From: an uncultured bacterium | GTDB taxonomy: Bacteria; Bacillota; Bacilli; Lactobacillales; Lactobacillaceae | Direction of reading: 5' to 3' | DNA: 64,000 bases | Assembly: GCA_905214235.1 (NCBI GenBank) | Contig: CAJMLF010000003.1 | Location: 1-64,000 of the forward strand | Part shown: piece by piece, positions 1-8,241 of the stretch | How positions within the stretch are numbered: position 1 is the stretch's first letter | Layout of the letters: each line of letters opens with the position of its first letter | Notes under the pieces: generated by a model | Told to the model about the DNA's origin: nothing | Seen by the model: only the letters and a program-made list of their open reading frames with translations | Databases searched by the model: none | Made by a program: the position numbers and the translations under genes

Positions 1-146
1 CTTGCTTAATCTGCGTCATTAAATTTGTTCAAGTTATTTATTGCAATCTGCCATTTGAAAAATGTTAGGTAATAATTTCTTTACAACTACATTGTAATAC
101 TTTTGAAACAATTATGTAATAGTTTCGTTATTTTAAATTATTTTTC

Positions 147-205
147 TTGCATTTTAGTTGAATAGGTGTAGACTACATAATCGTCATGTACCTAACGATT
201 ATGTA
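147..205 (+). promoter_or_regulatory. Promoter and palindromic operator of the MarR-ABC operon
   Basis: A -35 TTGCAT (147-152), 16-bp spacer and -10 TAGACT (169-174) precede the regulator gene. A perfect 11-bp inverted repeat, TACATAATCGT (174-184) and ACGATTATGTA (195-205) with a 10-bp spacer, begins at the last base of the -10 and covers the expected transcription start. That is the usual place for a MarR-type repressor operator, so autorepression is inferred. A further half-site-like ATTATGTAA lies at 111-119. The remainder of 1-237 is AT-rich and shows no gene. Confidence 0.6.
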
Positions 206-237
206 CCGAACAATCAACGTAAAGGGGGATATAGCAA

Positions 238-714
238 GTGACAACGAGTGACGACCAGTTCTTTCAACGGCTGTTTTGCCTTATTGGGGAAATCCACCTG
301 GTGGCAATGAAACAGCCTGATAATCCAGCCAGCTTTCGTGGCCAGGGCCGGATCATCCACCTTCTTGCCCACCACAGTGGCTTATCGCAGCGCGAGATTG
401 CCAACCTTGCCCAGATAAAACCGGGCTCCGTCAGTGAGGTCCTCGAACGGTTGGCCAGGAGCAAGATGATTACCCGCTGGCGGGACCGGACAGACCGGCG
501 GATTGTCCGGGTCAAGCTGACGGATAAGGGGGAACAACTCTACCACGAGCTTGCCGAGAAGCGCCGGCAGTTTGAAAAGGAAATGTTACAAAATGTAACA
601 GAAGAAGAAAAACAAACCTTTTTAACGGTAATTGCCAAAATGCAGGAACAGTTAAACCACAACTATGGTGACCTGTTACCAAAGGGAAGAAAGGGGTGCG
701 ACACGGGTGATTAA
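238..714 (+). CDS. MarR family transcriptional regulator
   Basis: A 158-residue winged-helix protein of normal MarR length. The stretch around residues 45-90 has the family pattern: a helix-turn-helix with SQREIANLAQIKPGSVSEVLERL, split here as SQREIANLAQ then the recognition helix, followed by the wing RDRTDRRIVRVKLTDKG. The start is a GTG preceded by AAAGGGGGA. The gene overlaps the next ABC transporter gene by 8 bases, so the two are translationally coupled. By family knowledge it probably represses the exporter operon through the palindrome upstream and releases DNA when a small hydrophobic ligand binds. The ligand cannot be read from sequence. Confidence 0.88.
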   Translation: MTTSDDQFFQRLFCLIGEIHLVAMKQPDNPASFRGQGRIIHLLAHHSGLSQREIANLAQIKPGSVSEVLERLARSKMITRWRDRTDRRIVRVKLTDKGEQLYHELAEKRRQFEKEMLQNVTEEEKQTFLTVIAKMQEQLNHNYGDLLPKGRKGCDTGD

Positions 715-2467
715 AATTGCACGCAAAAACTTAACCGGTTGGGCGACAACGCTCGCGGTGCTCTTCATGTTCATTCAGGTCGCCTGTGACCTTTACCTGC
801 CAACGATTACTTCCGACCTGGTAGATAAGGGAATTGTGCTAAAAGACCTGTCAACCATCTGGCATGATGGTGCCTACATGCTGGGTGTCGCCGCAATCGG
901 CCTGCTCGCGGCAGGGGGGAATGTTTACTTTGCCTCGACCCAGGCGATGCAGGTTGGTGAAAAGCTCCGTCAGCAGGTTTACCACCGGATCCTCTGCTTC
1001 TCCAGTAAGGAGATTAACGACTTTGGTGATTCTTCATTAATTACCCGGTCGACCAACGACATTGTCCAGATTCAAAACGTGATGGTCCAGGTCCTCCGGA
1101 TGATGCTCCAGTCACCAATCATGCTGGTGGCGGCCTGTGTTCTCGCTTACATCCGTGAACCACGCTTGACCCGGGTCTTCTTGATCAGCCTGCCAATCCT
1201 GGCGGTGGTGGTAATTATTGTTATGTACTTTGCCGTCCCACTGTTTAAGAGCATCCAGAAGAAGACCAATCGGATCAACCTCATTTTCCGTGAGGGCCTG
1301 ACCGGTGTCCGGGTGATCCGGGCCTTTCGTGAAGAAGACCGCGAACAGGAGCGGTTTAAGCGGGCTAACCGGGACTACACCCAGACCGGTATTAAGGCCT
1401 TCACCCTGGTATCCTTCCTCTTTCCCGTCATGACGTTAATCTTGAGTCTGACGAATGTCGGCATCATCCTGCTTGGTAGTCAGCTGATTGCCAACATGAC
1501 GATGCAGGTGGGGAACCTGATTGCCTTCATGACCTACGCCACCCAAATCATGATCAGCTTTATGATGCTGTCGATGATCTTCGTCTTCGTTCCGCGGGCC
1601 TCGGCATCTGCTGCCCGGGTCAACGCCGTCTTGGAGAAGCCCATCTCGGTTGCTGACGCGCCGCAGGATGACCAGGTTAAGGTGGACCCCGACACCCCGG
1701 CTTCCCTGGACTTTAATAAGGTTAACTTCCGCTACCAGGGGGCCGAAAAGCTCGCCCTCCACAACCTCAACTTCAAGGTGCATGCCGGACAAACCCTGGC
1801 AATTATCGGGGGAACCGGGTCAGGTAAATCAACCCTGGTGAACCTAATTCCGCGCCTGTTTGACATTGAGAGTGGTCAGATCACCATTAATGGTCAGCCA
1901 ATCAAGAAACTTAGTCAGCACGACCTTCACCAGTTGATTTCAATCACCCAGCAGAAGGCGGTCCTCTTTACGGGAACGATTCGGTCGAACCTGCAGTTCG
2001 GTAACGAAAATGCCACGGACGACGAGATGTGGCACGCCCTGGAAATTGCCCAGGCGGCCGACTTCGTCAAGGAAGCCGGGGGACTGGACGCCCCAGTTGA
2101 ACAAAACGGGACCAACTTCTCTGGTGGTCAGCGGCAGCGGCTAGCAATTGCCCGGACAATCATCAAGCCGGCTTCTGTCTACATCTTTGATGATTCCTTC
2201 TCCGCACTGGACTTCAAAACCGATGCCGAACTTCGGCTCGCCCTGCGGAAGGATCCCCAGATTCAGCGGACGGTTACGGTCATTGTTGCCCAACGGGTTT
2301 CCACGGTGGCCGATGCGGACCTGATTATTGTCCTCGATGAAGGGGAGGTCGTTGGCCAGGGTACCCATGCCCAACTCAAGGCTGAAAACAAGACCTACCA
2401 GCAAATTGTTGACTCACAAATTCAGAAGGGGTATGAAGAACGTGCATCGCGGACCAAGAAAGATTAG
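707..2467 (+). CDS. ABC transporter, fused permease and ATPase (first half of heterodimeric exporter)
   Basis: About 586 residues if translation begins at the GTG at 707 (protein begins VIKIARKNLTGW), which has AAGAAAGGGG upstream; an in-frame ATG at 665 would overlap the regulator by 50 bases and is less likely. N-terminal six-helix transmembrane domain (to about residue 310), then an ATP-binding domain with Walker A GGTGSGKST, Q-loop, signature FSGGQRQR and a Walker B ending YIFDDS. The residue after Walker B is Asp then Ser rather than the catalytic Glu (IFDDSFSALD), typical of the degenerate site in heterodimeric type IV exporters. It pairs with the next gene. Likely exports drugs or lipophilic compounds; substrate unknown. 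Confidence 0.88.
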   Translation: MIKIARKNLTGWATTLAVLFMFIQVACDLYLPTITSDLVDKGIVLKDLSTIWHDGAYMLGVAAIGLLAAGGNVYFASTQAMQVGEKLRQQVYHRILCFSSKEINDFGDSSLITRSTNDIVQIQNVMVQVLRMMLQSPIMLVAACVLAYIREPRLTRVFLISLPILAVVVIIVMYFAVPLFKSIQKKTNRINLIFREGLTGVRVIRAFREEDREQERFKRANRDYTQTGIKAFTLVSFLFPVMTLILSLTNVGIILLGSQLIANMTMQVGNLIAFMTYATQIMISFMMLSMIFVFVPRASASAARVNAVLEKPISVADAPQDDQVKVDPDTPASLDFNKVNFRYQGAEKLALHNLNFKVHAGQTLAIIGGTGSGKSTLVNLIPRLFDIESGQITINGQPIKKLSQHDLHQLISITQQKAVLFTGTIRSNLQFGNENATDDEMWHALEIAQAADFVKEAGGLDAPVEQNGTNFSGGQRQRLAIARTIIKPASVYIFDDSFSALDFKTDAELRLALRKDPQIQRTVTVIVAQRVSTVADADLIIVLDEGEVVGQGTHAQLKAENKTYQQIVDSQIQKGYEERASRTKKD

Positions 2468-4268
2468 TAAACCCAAACATTTCTGGCCAACGACGAAACG
2501 GTTAGTTGCCTACCTGCGGCCATGGAAGTACGGGGTAATTATTGCCATCCTCCTGGCAATTGCCTCGGTGATCTTCTCCATTATTTCCCCGAAGATCTTG
2601 GGGGAGGCAACCACGATTATCTATGACGGGGTCATGAAGGGGTACCGGGAGATCCATGCGGGTCACCACCTGACCAGCCTGCCAATTGACTTTCACCGCA
2701 TCTTCGAGATCGGTGTGATTGTGGTCCTCCTGTACGTTTTCTCCGGACTCTTTTCCTTTGTTCAACAGATTATCATGACTCGGATCTCGCAGAAGGTGGT
2801 TTATAACCTTCGCCAGGACCTGAAGGAGAAGATGAGTCGGGTCCCGGTTAAATTTTACGATACCCACAGTAATGGGGATATTATGAGCCGGATGGTCAAT
2901 GATATGGATAACATTGCCGGAACCCTCCAGCAAAGTCTGATCCAAATTATCACGAGCTCAATCACCTTTGTGGGGGTCCTCGTTTTGATGCTCACCATTA
3001 GCTGGAAGCTAACCCTGGTGGCCTTCGTAATGATTCCCCTGAGCCTGATGGTCGTGACCTTCGTTGCCCCCACCGCCCAGCGGCTGTTCAGTCGGCAGCA
3101 GGCAGCCCTGGGGAGAATCAACGGTCAGGTTGAAGAAACCTACGCCGGGCATACCATCGTCCGAACCTTTAACAAGGAAGCGGACGAGGAAAAGCAGTTT
3201 GCCAAGAAAAACCATGAGTACTACCGGGCTGCCTGGAAGGCCCAGTTCTTCTCTGTCCTAATTTTCCCGTTGATGAACTTTATCCGGAACCTTGGCTACC
3301 TCCTAGTGGCCGTGGCGGGGGCCTTTGCCGTTATCAACGGGCGGATTACCTTGGGGAATGTTCAGGCATTCCTGCAATACACCAACCAGTTCTCCCAGCC
3401 AATTACCCAGGTGGCTAACCTCAGCAGCACCATCCAGCAGACGGTGGCCTCGGCAGAGCGGATCTTTGAAGTCCTGGACGCTCCTGAAATGGATGAAACC
3501 CTGGTTCAAGACCAGCCCCAGACAAGGCAGCCGGTACCAAAGGTTGAATTTAAGGACGTCCGCTTCAGCTACGGGGATGAGCCACTGATTGAGGACTTCA
3601 ACCTCAAGGCGCCCCGAAACCACATGGTCGCCATCGTCGGGCCAACGGGGGCCGGGAAGACGACCATCATCAACCTCCTGGAACGTTTTTACGAGATTAA
3701 GGGCGGCCATATCTACCTTGATGGCCACGACACCTGTTCAATGACCCGGGACGACTTACGGAGCCATATCGGAATGGTCCTCCAGGATACCTGGCTCTTC
3801 ACGGGAACCATCTATGATAACATCAAGTATGGCCGCGAAGACGCTACCGCAGAGGAGGTCTACCAGGCGGCCAGGATGGCCCATGCGGACAGCTTCATCC
3901 GGGAGCTGCCCGATGGTTACCAAACGGTTCTGAACGAGTCGGCGTCGAACATCTCCCAAGGACAGCGGCAGTTATTGACGATTGCCCGGGCCTTCCTCGC
4001 CAATCCGGAGATTCTGATCCTGGATGAGGCCACTAGTTCGGTGGATACCCGGACGGAGGCCCTTATCCAGTCGGCGATGAATGACCTACAGAAGAACCGG
4101 ACGAGCTTTGTGGTGGCCCACCGGCTCTCAACCATCCGGAATGCCGAGCAGATCATCGTGGTTAACCACGGCCACATCATTGAGACCGGGAACCACGACC
4201 AGCTGGTGGCCAAGAATGGCTTCTATGCCGACCTGTACAATAGTCAATTTTTAGGCAATAACATCTAA
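2433..4268 (+). CDS. ABC transporter, fused permease and ATPase (second half of heterodimeric exporter)
   Basis: About 611 residues from the ATG at 2433, which has AGAAGGGGT just upstream and overlaps the preceding gene by 35 bases; an earlier in-frame start at 2328 would lie deep inside the partner gene. The transmembrane domain is followed by an ATP-binding domain with Walker A GPTGAGKTT, signature NISQGQRQ and Walker B ILILDEATSSVD with the catalytic Glu present, so this half carries the competent catalytic residue while its partner carries the degenerate one. The arrangement matches LmrCD/BmrCD-type multidrug exporters. The operon ends at the hairpin at 4281-4321. Confidence 0.88.
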   Translation: MKNVHRGPRKISKPKHFWPTTKRLVAYLRPWKYGVIIAILLAIASVIFSIISPKILGEATTIIYDGVMKGYREIHAGHHLTSLPIDFHRIFEIGVIVVLLYVFSGLFSFVQQIIMTRISQKVVYNLRQDLKEKMSRVPVKFYDTHSNGDIMSRMVNDMDNIAGTLQQSLIQIITSSITFVGVLVLMLTISWKLTLVAFVMIPLSLMVVTFVAPTAQRLFSRQQAALGRINGQVEETYAGHTIVRTFNKEADEEKQFAKKNHEYYRAAWKAQFFSVLIFPLMNFIRNLGYLLVAVAGAFAVINGRITLGNVQAFLQYTNQFSQPITQVANLSSTIQQTVASAERIFEVLDAPEMDETLVQDQPQTRQPVPKVEFKDVRFSYGDEPLIEDFNLKAPRNHMVAIVGPTGAGKTTIINLLERFYEIKGGHIYLDGHDTCSMTRDDLRSHIGMVLQDTWLFTGTIYDNIKYGREDATAEEVYQAARMAHADSFIRELPDGYQTVLNESASNISQGQRQLLTIARAFLANPEILILDEATSSVDTRTEALIQSAMNDLQKNRTSFVVAHRLSTIRNAEQIIVVNHGHIIETGNHDQLVAKNGFYADLYNSQFLGNNI

Positions 4269-4280
4269 ATAACGAAGAAA

Positions 4281-4321
4281 CTGCTGTGGTAGAATAAGGT
4301 TCTACAACAGCAGTTTTATTT
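4281..4321 (+). terminator. Rho-independent terminator after the ABC exporter operon
   Basis: CTGCTG(T)GGTAGAA pairs with TTCTACAACAGCAG across a short loop, followed by TTTTATTTT. It lies 12 bases after the second ABC gene stop. Confidence 0.85.
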
Positions 4322-4336
4322 TAAAGAAGGTAAATC

Positions 4337-5359
4337 ATGAAATCCTATCAGCAAACGACTCAACAGTTAGACCAGCTGGTCCATGACGGCATTGTTCCCG
4401 GGATCAGTTACCTGATTTTTGACGGCCCAGAAGAAATCAAACAGGTGCGGGGGCTGGCCCAAACGCGGCCATTCCCGGAACCATTAAGGGCGGGGATGCA
4501 GTATGACCTGGCATCGCTGACCAAAGTTGTGGGGACGGTCCCCGTGGTTGCCCAACTACTACAAGAAGGGAAGTTAGCCCTCGATGACCCGGTGAAGGAG
4601 TACCTACCAGAATTCCCGGATCCCCGGCCAACAATTCGCAACCTCTTGACCCACACCTCGGGAATCACCGGCTATATTCCCCACCGCAACGAACTAGCGC
4701 CAACTGCCCTGAAGCGGGCCTTCTTAACGGCAATGCACGTCGATAGCTCCCTTAACCGCCAGATCCGGTACGCGGACGTTAACTTCTTGTACCTCGGCTG
4801 GATTATTGAAGAACTTTGCCAAAAACCCGTCCAGGACGTCATCACTGACAGGGTGCTTAAACCACTGAAGATGACCAGTGCGACCTTTACTCCTGATCCG
4901 GCAAACTGTGTGCCCACCGAGATTCAGCCCAAGCGAGGCCTTATTCGGGGGCAGGTTCACGACCCCAAGGGATACATCCTGGGGAAGCACTGTGGGTGTG
5001 CGGGGATGTTCGCCAGTCTCGCTGATCTCGCAATCTACGGCCGGGCACTAATTGAAAGCAACCTGGCTGGCTTGTTGGATGCCAAGACGGTTGATATGCT
5101 CTTCACCGACCAGACGCCAATTCCCGGTGAACACAGCCGGTCTTTGGGCTGGAAGCTCCTGCACTCCCGGCAGGCTGACCGCCACTACCTGATCAGTCAC
5201 ACCGGCTTTACCGGCACGTGGATGATCCTCGACCGGCAGACTGACCAGGGGATGGTCGTTTTGACCAACCGCGTCCACCCGACGGCGCGCAACCAGCGTT
5301 ACCTTGACTGCCGCGACCAGATCTTTGCGACCTACCTCCGTGAAATGGCCCAGAATTAA
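4337..5359 (+). CDS. Serine beta-lactamase-fold hydrolase (class C/PBP4* type)
   Basis: 340 residues. Shows the penicillin-binding protein/AmpC fold motifs: SxxK as SLTK in YDLASLTKVVG (about residue 59), a Y-x-N motif YADVN (about 149) and the C-terminal HTG-like SHTGFTG (about 295). The family contains esterases, D-aminopeptidases and carboxypeptidases as well as true beta-lactamases. No signal peptide is visible, so it is probably cytoplasmic and not a drug-resistance enzyme. It begins right after the preceding terminator with AAGAAGG as ribosome binding site and appears to be a single gene; no strong promoter is obvious in the 70-base gap. Substrate unknown. Confidence 0.8.
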   Translation: MKSYQQTTQQLDQLVHDGIVPGISYLIFDGPEEIKQVRGLAQTRPFPEPLRAGMQYDLASLTKVVGTVPVVAQLLQEGKLALDDPVKEYLPEFPDPRPTIRNLLTHTSGITGYIPHRNELAPTALKRAFLTAMHVDSSLNRQIRYADVNFLYLGWIIEELCQKPVQDVITDRVLKPLKMTSATFTPDPANCVPTEIQPKRGLIRGQVHDPKGYILGKHCGCAGMFASLADLAIYGRALIESNLAGLLDAKTVDMLFTDQTPIPGEHSRSLGWKLLHSRQADRHYLISHTGFTGTWMILDRQTDQGMVVLTNRVHPTARNQRYLDCRDQIFATYLREMAQN

Positions 5360-5373
5360 TTTTTATTCATTAG
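5357..5373 (-). promoter_or_regulatory. ARG-box-like site, inverted, at the end of the hydrolase gene
   Basis: On the minus strand this reads TAATGAATAAAAATTAA, a close match to the Bacillus ARG box (CATGAATAAAAATTCAAG). The 15-base core AATGAATAAAAATTA is identical to the site at 5477-5491 but in the opposite orientation. It overlaps the hydrolase stop codon, about 55 bases upstream of the argR -35 box. Confidence 0.55.
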
Positions 5374-5427
5374 GGCCCCATAAAATTAAAAGCCTGAGTA
5401 AACACTGTTAAATTAAGCCCTTTCCCG

Positions 5428-5495
5428 TTGACAATTTAGTAGTAATTGCTTATGATTATTAATAAATATCTGAGGAAATGAATAAAAATTACTAA
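5428..5495 (+). promoter_or_regulatory. argR promoter with downstream ARG box
   Basis: Consensus promoter: TTGACA (5428-5433), 17-bp spacer, TATGAT (5451-5456). Downstream, 5478-5495 reads ATGAATAAAAATTACTAA, matching the ARG box bound by ArgR/AhrC proteins, in the untranslated leader just before the ribosome binding site AAGGGGGGAG. With the inverted copy at 5357-5373 this suggests autorepression. Confidence 0.7.
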
Positions 5496-5507
5496 GGGGG
5501 GAGCCGA

Positions 5508-5966
5508 ATGGATCGTAAGGCACGACGCAAATATATTGAGCAGCTCGTGAGTGAGCGCAAAATCGAGACCCAGGATGAACTTTTGAAGCTGCTCAACGAT
5601 GCCGGAATTGAGACCACGCAGGCAACCATTTCACGTGATATCCATATGTTAAATATTGTTAAGGCCAGTGATGGGACTGGTCATACCTATTATGTTCAAC
5701 TGCAAAAGGACCCGGCCCATAACTATGACCGCCTGTACCTGGGCATTCACAACAACGTCCAGACCGTCGAGACGGTGCAATTCTTAAACGTGGTCAAGAC
5801 CGAACCCAATTCAAGCTACGCCACCATCCTTGCGGGGATGTTTGACGAATTGGACGTTCCGGAAGTGATTGGGACCCTGGCGGGGAACGATACCCTGATC
5901 CTGATTAGCAAGACACCAGAAGATGCCCAAGCCGTTAATAAGCTGATAACAGACCACCTTGCCTAA
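5508..5966 (+). CDS. argR: Arginine repressor ArgR
   Basis: 152 residues, standard length. The N-terminal winged helix (residues 1-70) contains TQDELLKLL and the recognition helix TTQATISRDIHML; the C-terminal hexamerisation and arginine-binding domain contains GTLAGNDTLILISKT, corresponding to the conserved GT-I-AGDDT motif. ArgR family proteins sense arginine and control biosynthesis or arginine deiminase genes; no arginine metabolic gene lies in this window. Two ARG-box-like sites flank its promoter. The next gene starts 95 bases later and has its own promoter-like sequence. Confidence 0.93.
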   Translation: MDRKARRKYIEQLVSERKIETQDELLKLLNDAGIETTQATISRDIHMLNIVKASDGTGHTYYVQLQKDPAHNYDRLYLGIHNNVQTVETVQFLNVVKTEPNSSYATILAGMFDELDVPEVIGTLAGNDTLILISKTPEDAQAVNKLITDHLA

Positions 5967-5976
5967 TTAGAAGGAC

Positions 5977-6030
5977 CGGGAGCGCTTGCAAAATTATCAT
6001 CCGCATGTTAATTTTAACTTGTTGGATGAT
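5977..6030 (+). promoter_or_regulatory. Promoter, cre-like site and leader hairpin of the alcohol dehydrogenase gene
   Basis: TTGCAA (5986-5991), 17-bp spacer and TAATTT (6009-6014) form a plausible promoter. The complement of 5977-5990 reads TGCAAGCGCTCCCG, a near match to the CcpA site TGNAAGCGNTNNCA that differs at the last base, and it overlaps the -35. ATCATCC (5996-6002) can pair with GGATGAT across the -10 region. Catabolite control is inferred only. Confidence 0.4.
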
Positions 6031-6060
6031 ACTTTTGTTTTTAGAAAGGTGGAACCAAAT

Positions 6061-7131
6061 ATGCGTGGTTTTGCAATGATTGGCCCAAACGAAACTGGCT
6101 TTATCGAAAAGGATGATCCTAAACTGGGTCACCGTGATGCGCTGGTTAAGCCACTCGCCGTTGCCCCATGTACCTCTGACATTCACACCGTTTATGAGAA
6201 TGCCATTGGTCCTCGTCACAACATGATCTTAGGGCACGAAGCATGTGGTGAGATTGTAGCGGTTGGTGACGAAGTTAAGGACTTTAAAGTAGGGGACAAG
6301 GTCTTGGTACCAGCAGTTACCCCTGACTGGTCCGACCTGAACTCACAAGCGGGCTTTGCTTCTCACTCCGGTGGGATGCTGGCCGGCTGGAAGTTCTCAA
6401 ACTTCAAGGACGGGGTTTTCGCAACCCGTTTCCACGTAAATGATGCTGACGGTAACCTGGCCCACATGCCAGAAGGAATGGACCCTGGTGTTGCCTGCAT
6501 GCTGTCTGACATGATCCCAACTGGTTTCCATGCTGATGAGATGGCCCACGTTGAATTTGGTGACACCGTTGCCGTTATCGGGATTGGCCCAGTTGGCTTA
6601 ATGGCCCTGCGTGGTGCGGTCCTCCACGGTGCTGGTCGGATCTTTGCCGTTGGTTCACGTCCAAAGACGGTCGAAGTAGCCAAGAAGTATGGTGCCACGG
6701 ACATTGTTGACTACCATAACGGTGACATTGCGGACCAAATCCTCAAGTTGACCGATAACAAGGGGGTTGACCGCGTCCTGATTGCCGGTGGTGACACTGA
6801 GCACACCTTCGACCAGGCAGCCCGGATGACGAAGCCAGGTGGCTCAATCGGTAACGTTGCCTACTTGAATGGTAACCACACCATTGAGATCAAGGCTGGT
6901 GACTGGGGTGTTGGGATGTCTAACATCACCATCGATGGTGGCCTGATGCCAGGTGGCCGTCTGCGGATGGAAAAGCTGGCTAGTCTGATCACCAACGGCC
7001 GGCTGGATCCTTCACTGATGATCACCCACAAGTTCCACGGCTTCGAAAAGATTCCGGATGCTCTGGAATTGATGCACAATAAGCCAGCTGACCTGATTAA
7101 GCCAGTTGTTTACTGTGATGATATTGACTAA
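6061..7131 (+). CDS. NADP-dependent zinc secondary alcohol dehydrogenase
   Basis: 356 residues from the ATG at 6061 (AGAAAGGTGG upstream); an in-frame TTG at 5986 lies inside the promoter and is rejected. The sequence closely follows the Thermoanaerobacter/Clostridium secondary alcohol dehydrogenase type: MRGFAMIG start, APCTSDIHTV with zinc ligand Cys37, LGHEACGE with His59, HVNDAD with the acidic zinc ligand near 150, nucleotide-binding GIGPVGLMA, then VGSRPKTVEVAKKYGATD where Ser-Arg favour NADP over NAD. No structural zinc cluster is seen, as in that subfamily. Expected to interconvert secondary alcohols and ketones such as acetoin/butanediol or acetone/isopropanol and to balance NADPH in heterofermentation. 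Confidence 0.9.
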   Translation: MRGFAMIGPNETGFIEKDDPKLGHRDALVKPLAVAPCTSDIHTVYENAIGPRHNMILGHEACGEIVAVGDEVKDFKVGDKVLVPAVTPDWSDLNSQAGFASHSGGMLAGWKFSNFKDGVFATRFHVNDADGNLAHMPEGMDPGVACMLSDMIPTGFHADEMAHVEFGDTVAVIGIGPVGLMALRGAVLHGAGRIFAVGSRPKTVEVAKKYGATDIVDYHNGDIADQILKLTDNKGVDRVLIAGGDTEHTFDQAARMTKPGGSIGNVAYLNGNHTIEIKAGDWGVGMSNITIDGGLMPGGRLRMEKLASLITNGRLDPSLMITHKFHGFEKIPDALELMHNKPADLIKPVVYCDDID

Positions 7132-7176
7132 GGAAACGAAATGTAGTTTGTCTACTAATTTTCATGATTAGAAACT

Positions 7177-7220
7177 AAAAAGGAGTTGGAAAAGCTTTGC
7201 TGGCTTTTCCAACTCCTTTA
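7177..7220. terminator. Bidirectional terminator between convergent genes
   Basis: AAGGAGTTGGAAAAGC pairs perfectly with GCTTTTCCAACTCCTT around a short loop. It has T residues on one side and A residues on the other, so it can serve the alcohol dehydrogenase gene (+) and the murT-gatD transcript (-). Confidence 0.85.
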
Positions 7221-7225
7221 GTACT

Positions 7226-7522
7226 TTAAACCAATTGTTGTTTAATCCGGTCCATCCGGTAGACGATGATCGTCTCAATTAAGGTGATGACCGCCATGAG
7301 TAGGGTGTTGTAGTGTCCCGGGGCAAAGAGGAGGAGGATAATCAGAATCCAGGATCCCCAGTTCCACCGGCGTTCCCAGTAAATTACCCGTTTGATTTGT
7401 TCCTGCTTGCCCTGGGCACGGGGGTGGTGGATGGCCACCTGTAAGAAAGCGTACAGGCGCACTTCATAGAAACTTTCAATCAAGAAGACTGCGGCAAGGA
7501 GAAAACAGTAACCATTTTCCAT
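7226..7522 (-). CDS. Small membrane protein of unknown function
   Basis: 98 residues with hydrophobic segments near residues 7-28 and 55-88 (WILIILLLFAPG and LLMAVITLIETIIVY), separated by a basic, charged loop (QGKQEQIKRVIYWERRW). I do not recognise a named family. It follows gatD with an 11-base gap, so it is the third gene of the murT-gatD transcript, and ends at the bidirectional terminator. The context suggests a cell-envelope role, but nothing in the sequence proves it. Confidence 0.6.
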   Translation of the reverse strand: MENGYCFLLAAVFLIESFYEVRLYAFLQVAIHHPRAQGKQEQIKRVIYWERRWNWGSWILIILLLFAPGHYNTLLMAVITLIETIIVYRMDRIKQQLV

Positions 7523-7533
7523 TGGCGTTACCC

Positions 7534-8241
7534 CTAGAATGTTGGGGCGATCTTGAGGACTTCCTGCTTACTCAAGTCGGCGTCCGGGTACTTGTTGTGG
7601 AGGGCAATCAGCAGTAAGTGCTTAGCGATTTCCCCGTTCCGGGTCAGAATCGGACCATGGAAGTAGGAACAGTAGGTTGCCTTGTAGATGGCCCCCTCGG
7701 TTCCGTCCTCACCATTATTACCGTGCCCGGTGACAACCTTGCCTAGTGGTCGTTCGCCATCACCTAGGAAGGTCCGCCCGTTGTGGTTTTCAAAACCATG
7801 GTACTCCTCACCGGTCTCCTCGTTCTTGATGGTGATATCGCCGATGAAACGGTTATTATCCTGGCTGAGGGTGTAATGGTTGAGGATCCCTAGACCAGGA
7901 ATCTTCTCACCGTTAGCCCCAATGTAATACTTGCCGAGGAGCTGGTAGCCACCGCAGATGGCGAGAAGGGGCTTCCCCTCATTAATAAACTTCGTCAGGG
8001 CGGCCTTCTTGTTTGGCAGGTCGCGGGAGACCACTAGTTGTTCATAGTCCTGGCCCCCACCGAAGAGGGCCATATCAAAGGCGTCCGGATCGAATTGGTC
8101 GTCAATGCTGATAACCTGACTTTCAATCTCGGCGTCCATCATCTTGCCGTAGTATTGGAGGGCAATGATGTTGCCAATGTCACTATACGTGTTCAGCAGG
8201 TCGCCATAGAGGTGGGCGAGCTTGAGGTGGAACTTAGCCAT
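7534..8241 (-). CDS. gatD: Lipid II isoglutaminyl synthase, glutaminase subunit GatD
   Basis: 235 residues. A cobyric-acid-synthase-type class I glutamine amidotransferase: FGGGQDYEQ near residue 60, nucleophile Cys96 in LLAICGGYQLLG, and His195 in YFHGPIL. GatD releases ammonia from glutamine for MurT, which amidates the alpha-carboxyl of D-Glu in lipid II to D-isoglutamine. Its start overlaps the end of murT by 8 bases, consistent with a coupled 1:1 complex. Amidation is required for efficient transpeptidation in related Gram-positives. Confidence 0.92.
   Translation of the reverse strand: MAKFHLKLAHLYGDLLNTYSDIGNIIALQYYGKMMDAEIESQVISIDDQFDPDAFDMALFGGGQDYEQLVVSRDLPNKKAALTKFINEGKPLLAICGGYQLLGKYYIGANGEKIPGLGILNHYTLSQDNNRFIGDITIKNEETGEEYHGFENHNGRTFLGDGERPLGKVVTGHGNNGEDGTEGAIYKATYCSYFHGPILTRNGEIAKHLLLIALHNKYPDADLSKQEVLKIAPTF

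Noticed and set aside
4337-5359. The beta-lactamase-fold gene as an antibiotic resistance determinant
   Set aside because: The motifs place it in the broad serine hydrolase/PBP4* family without a signal peptide; nothing supports secretion or drug hydrolysis.
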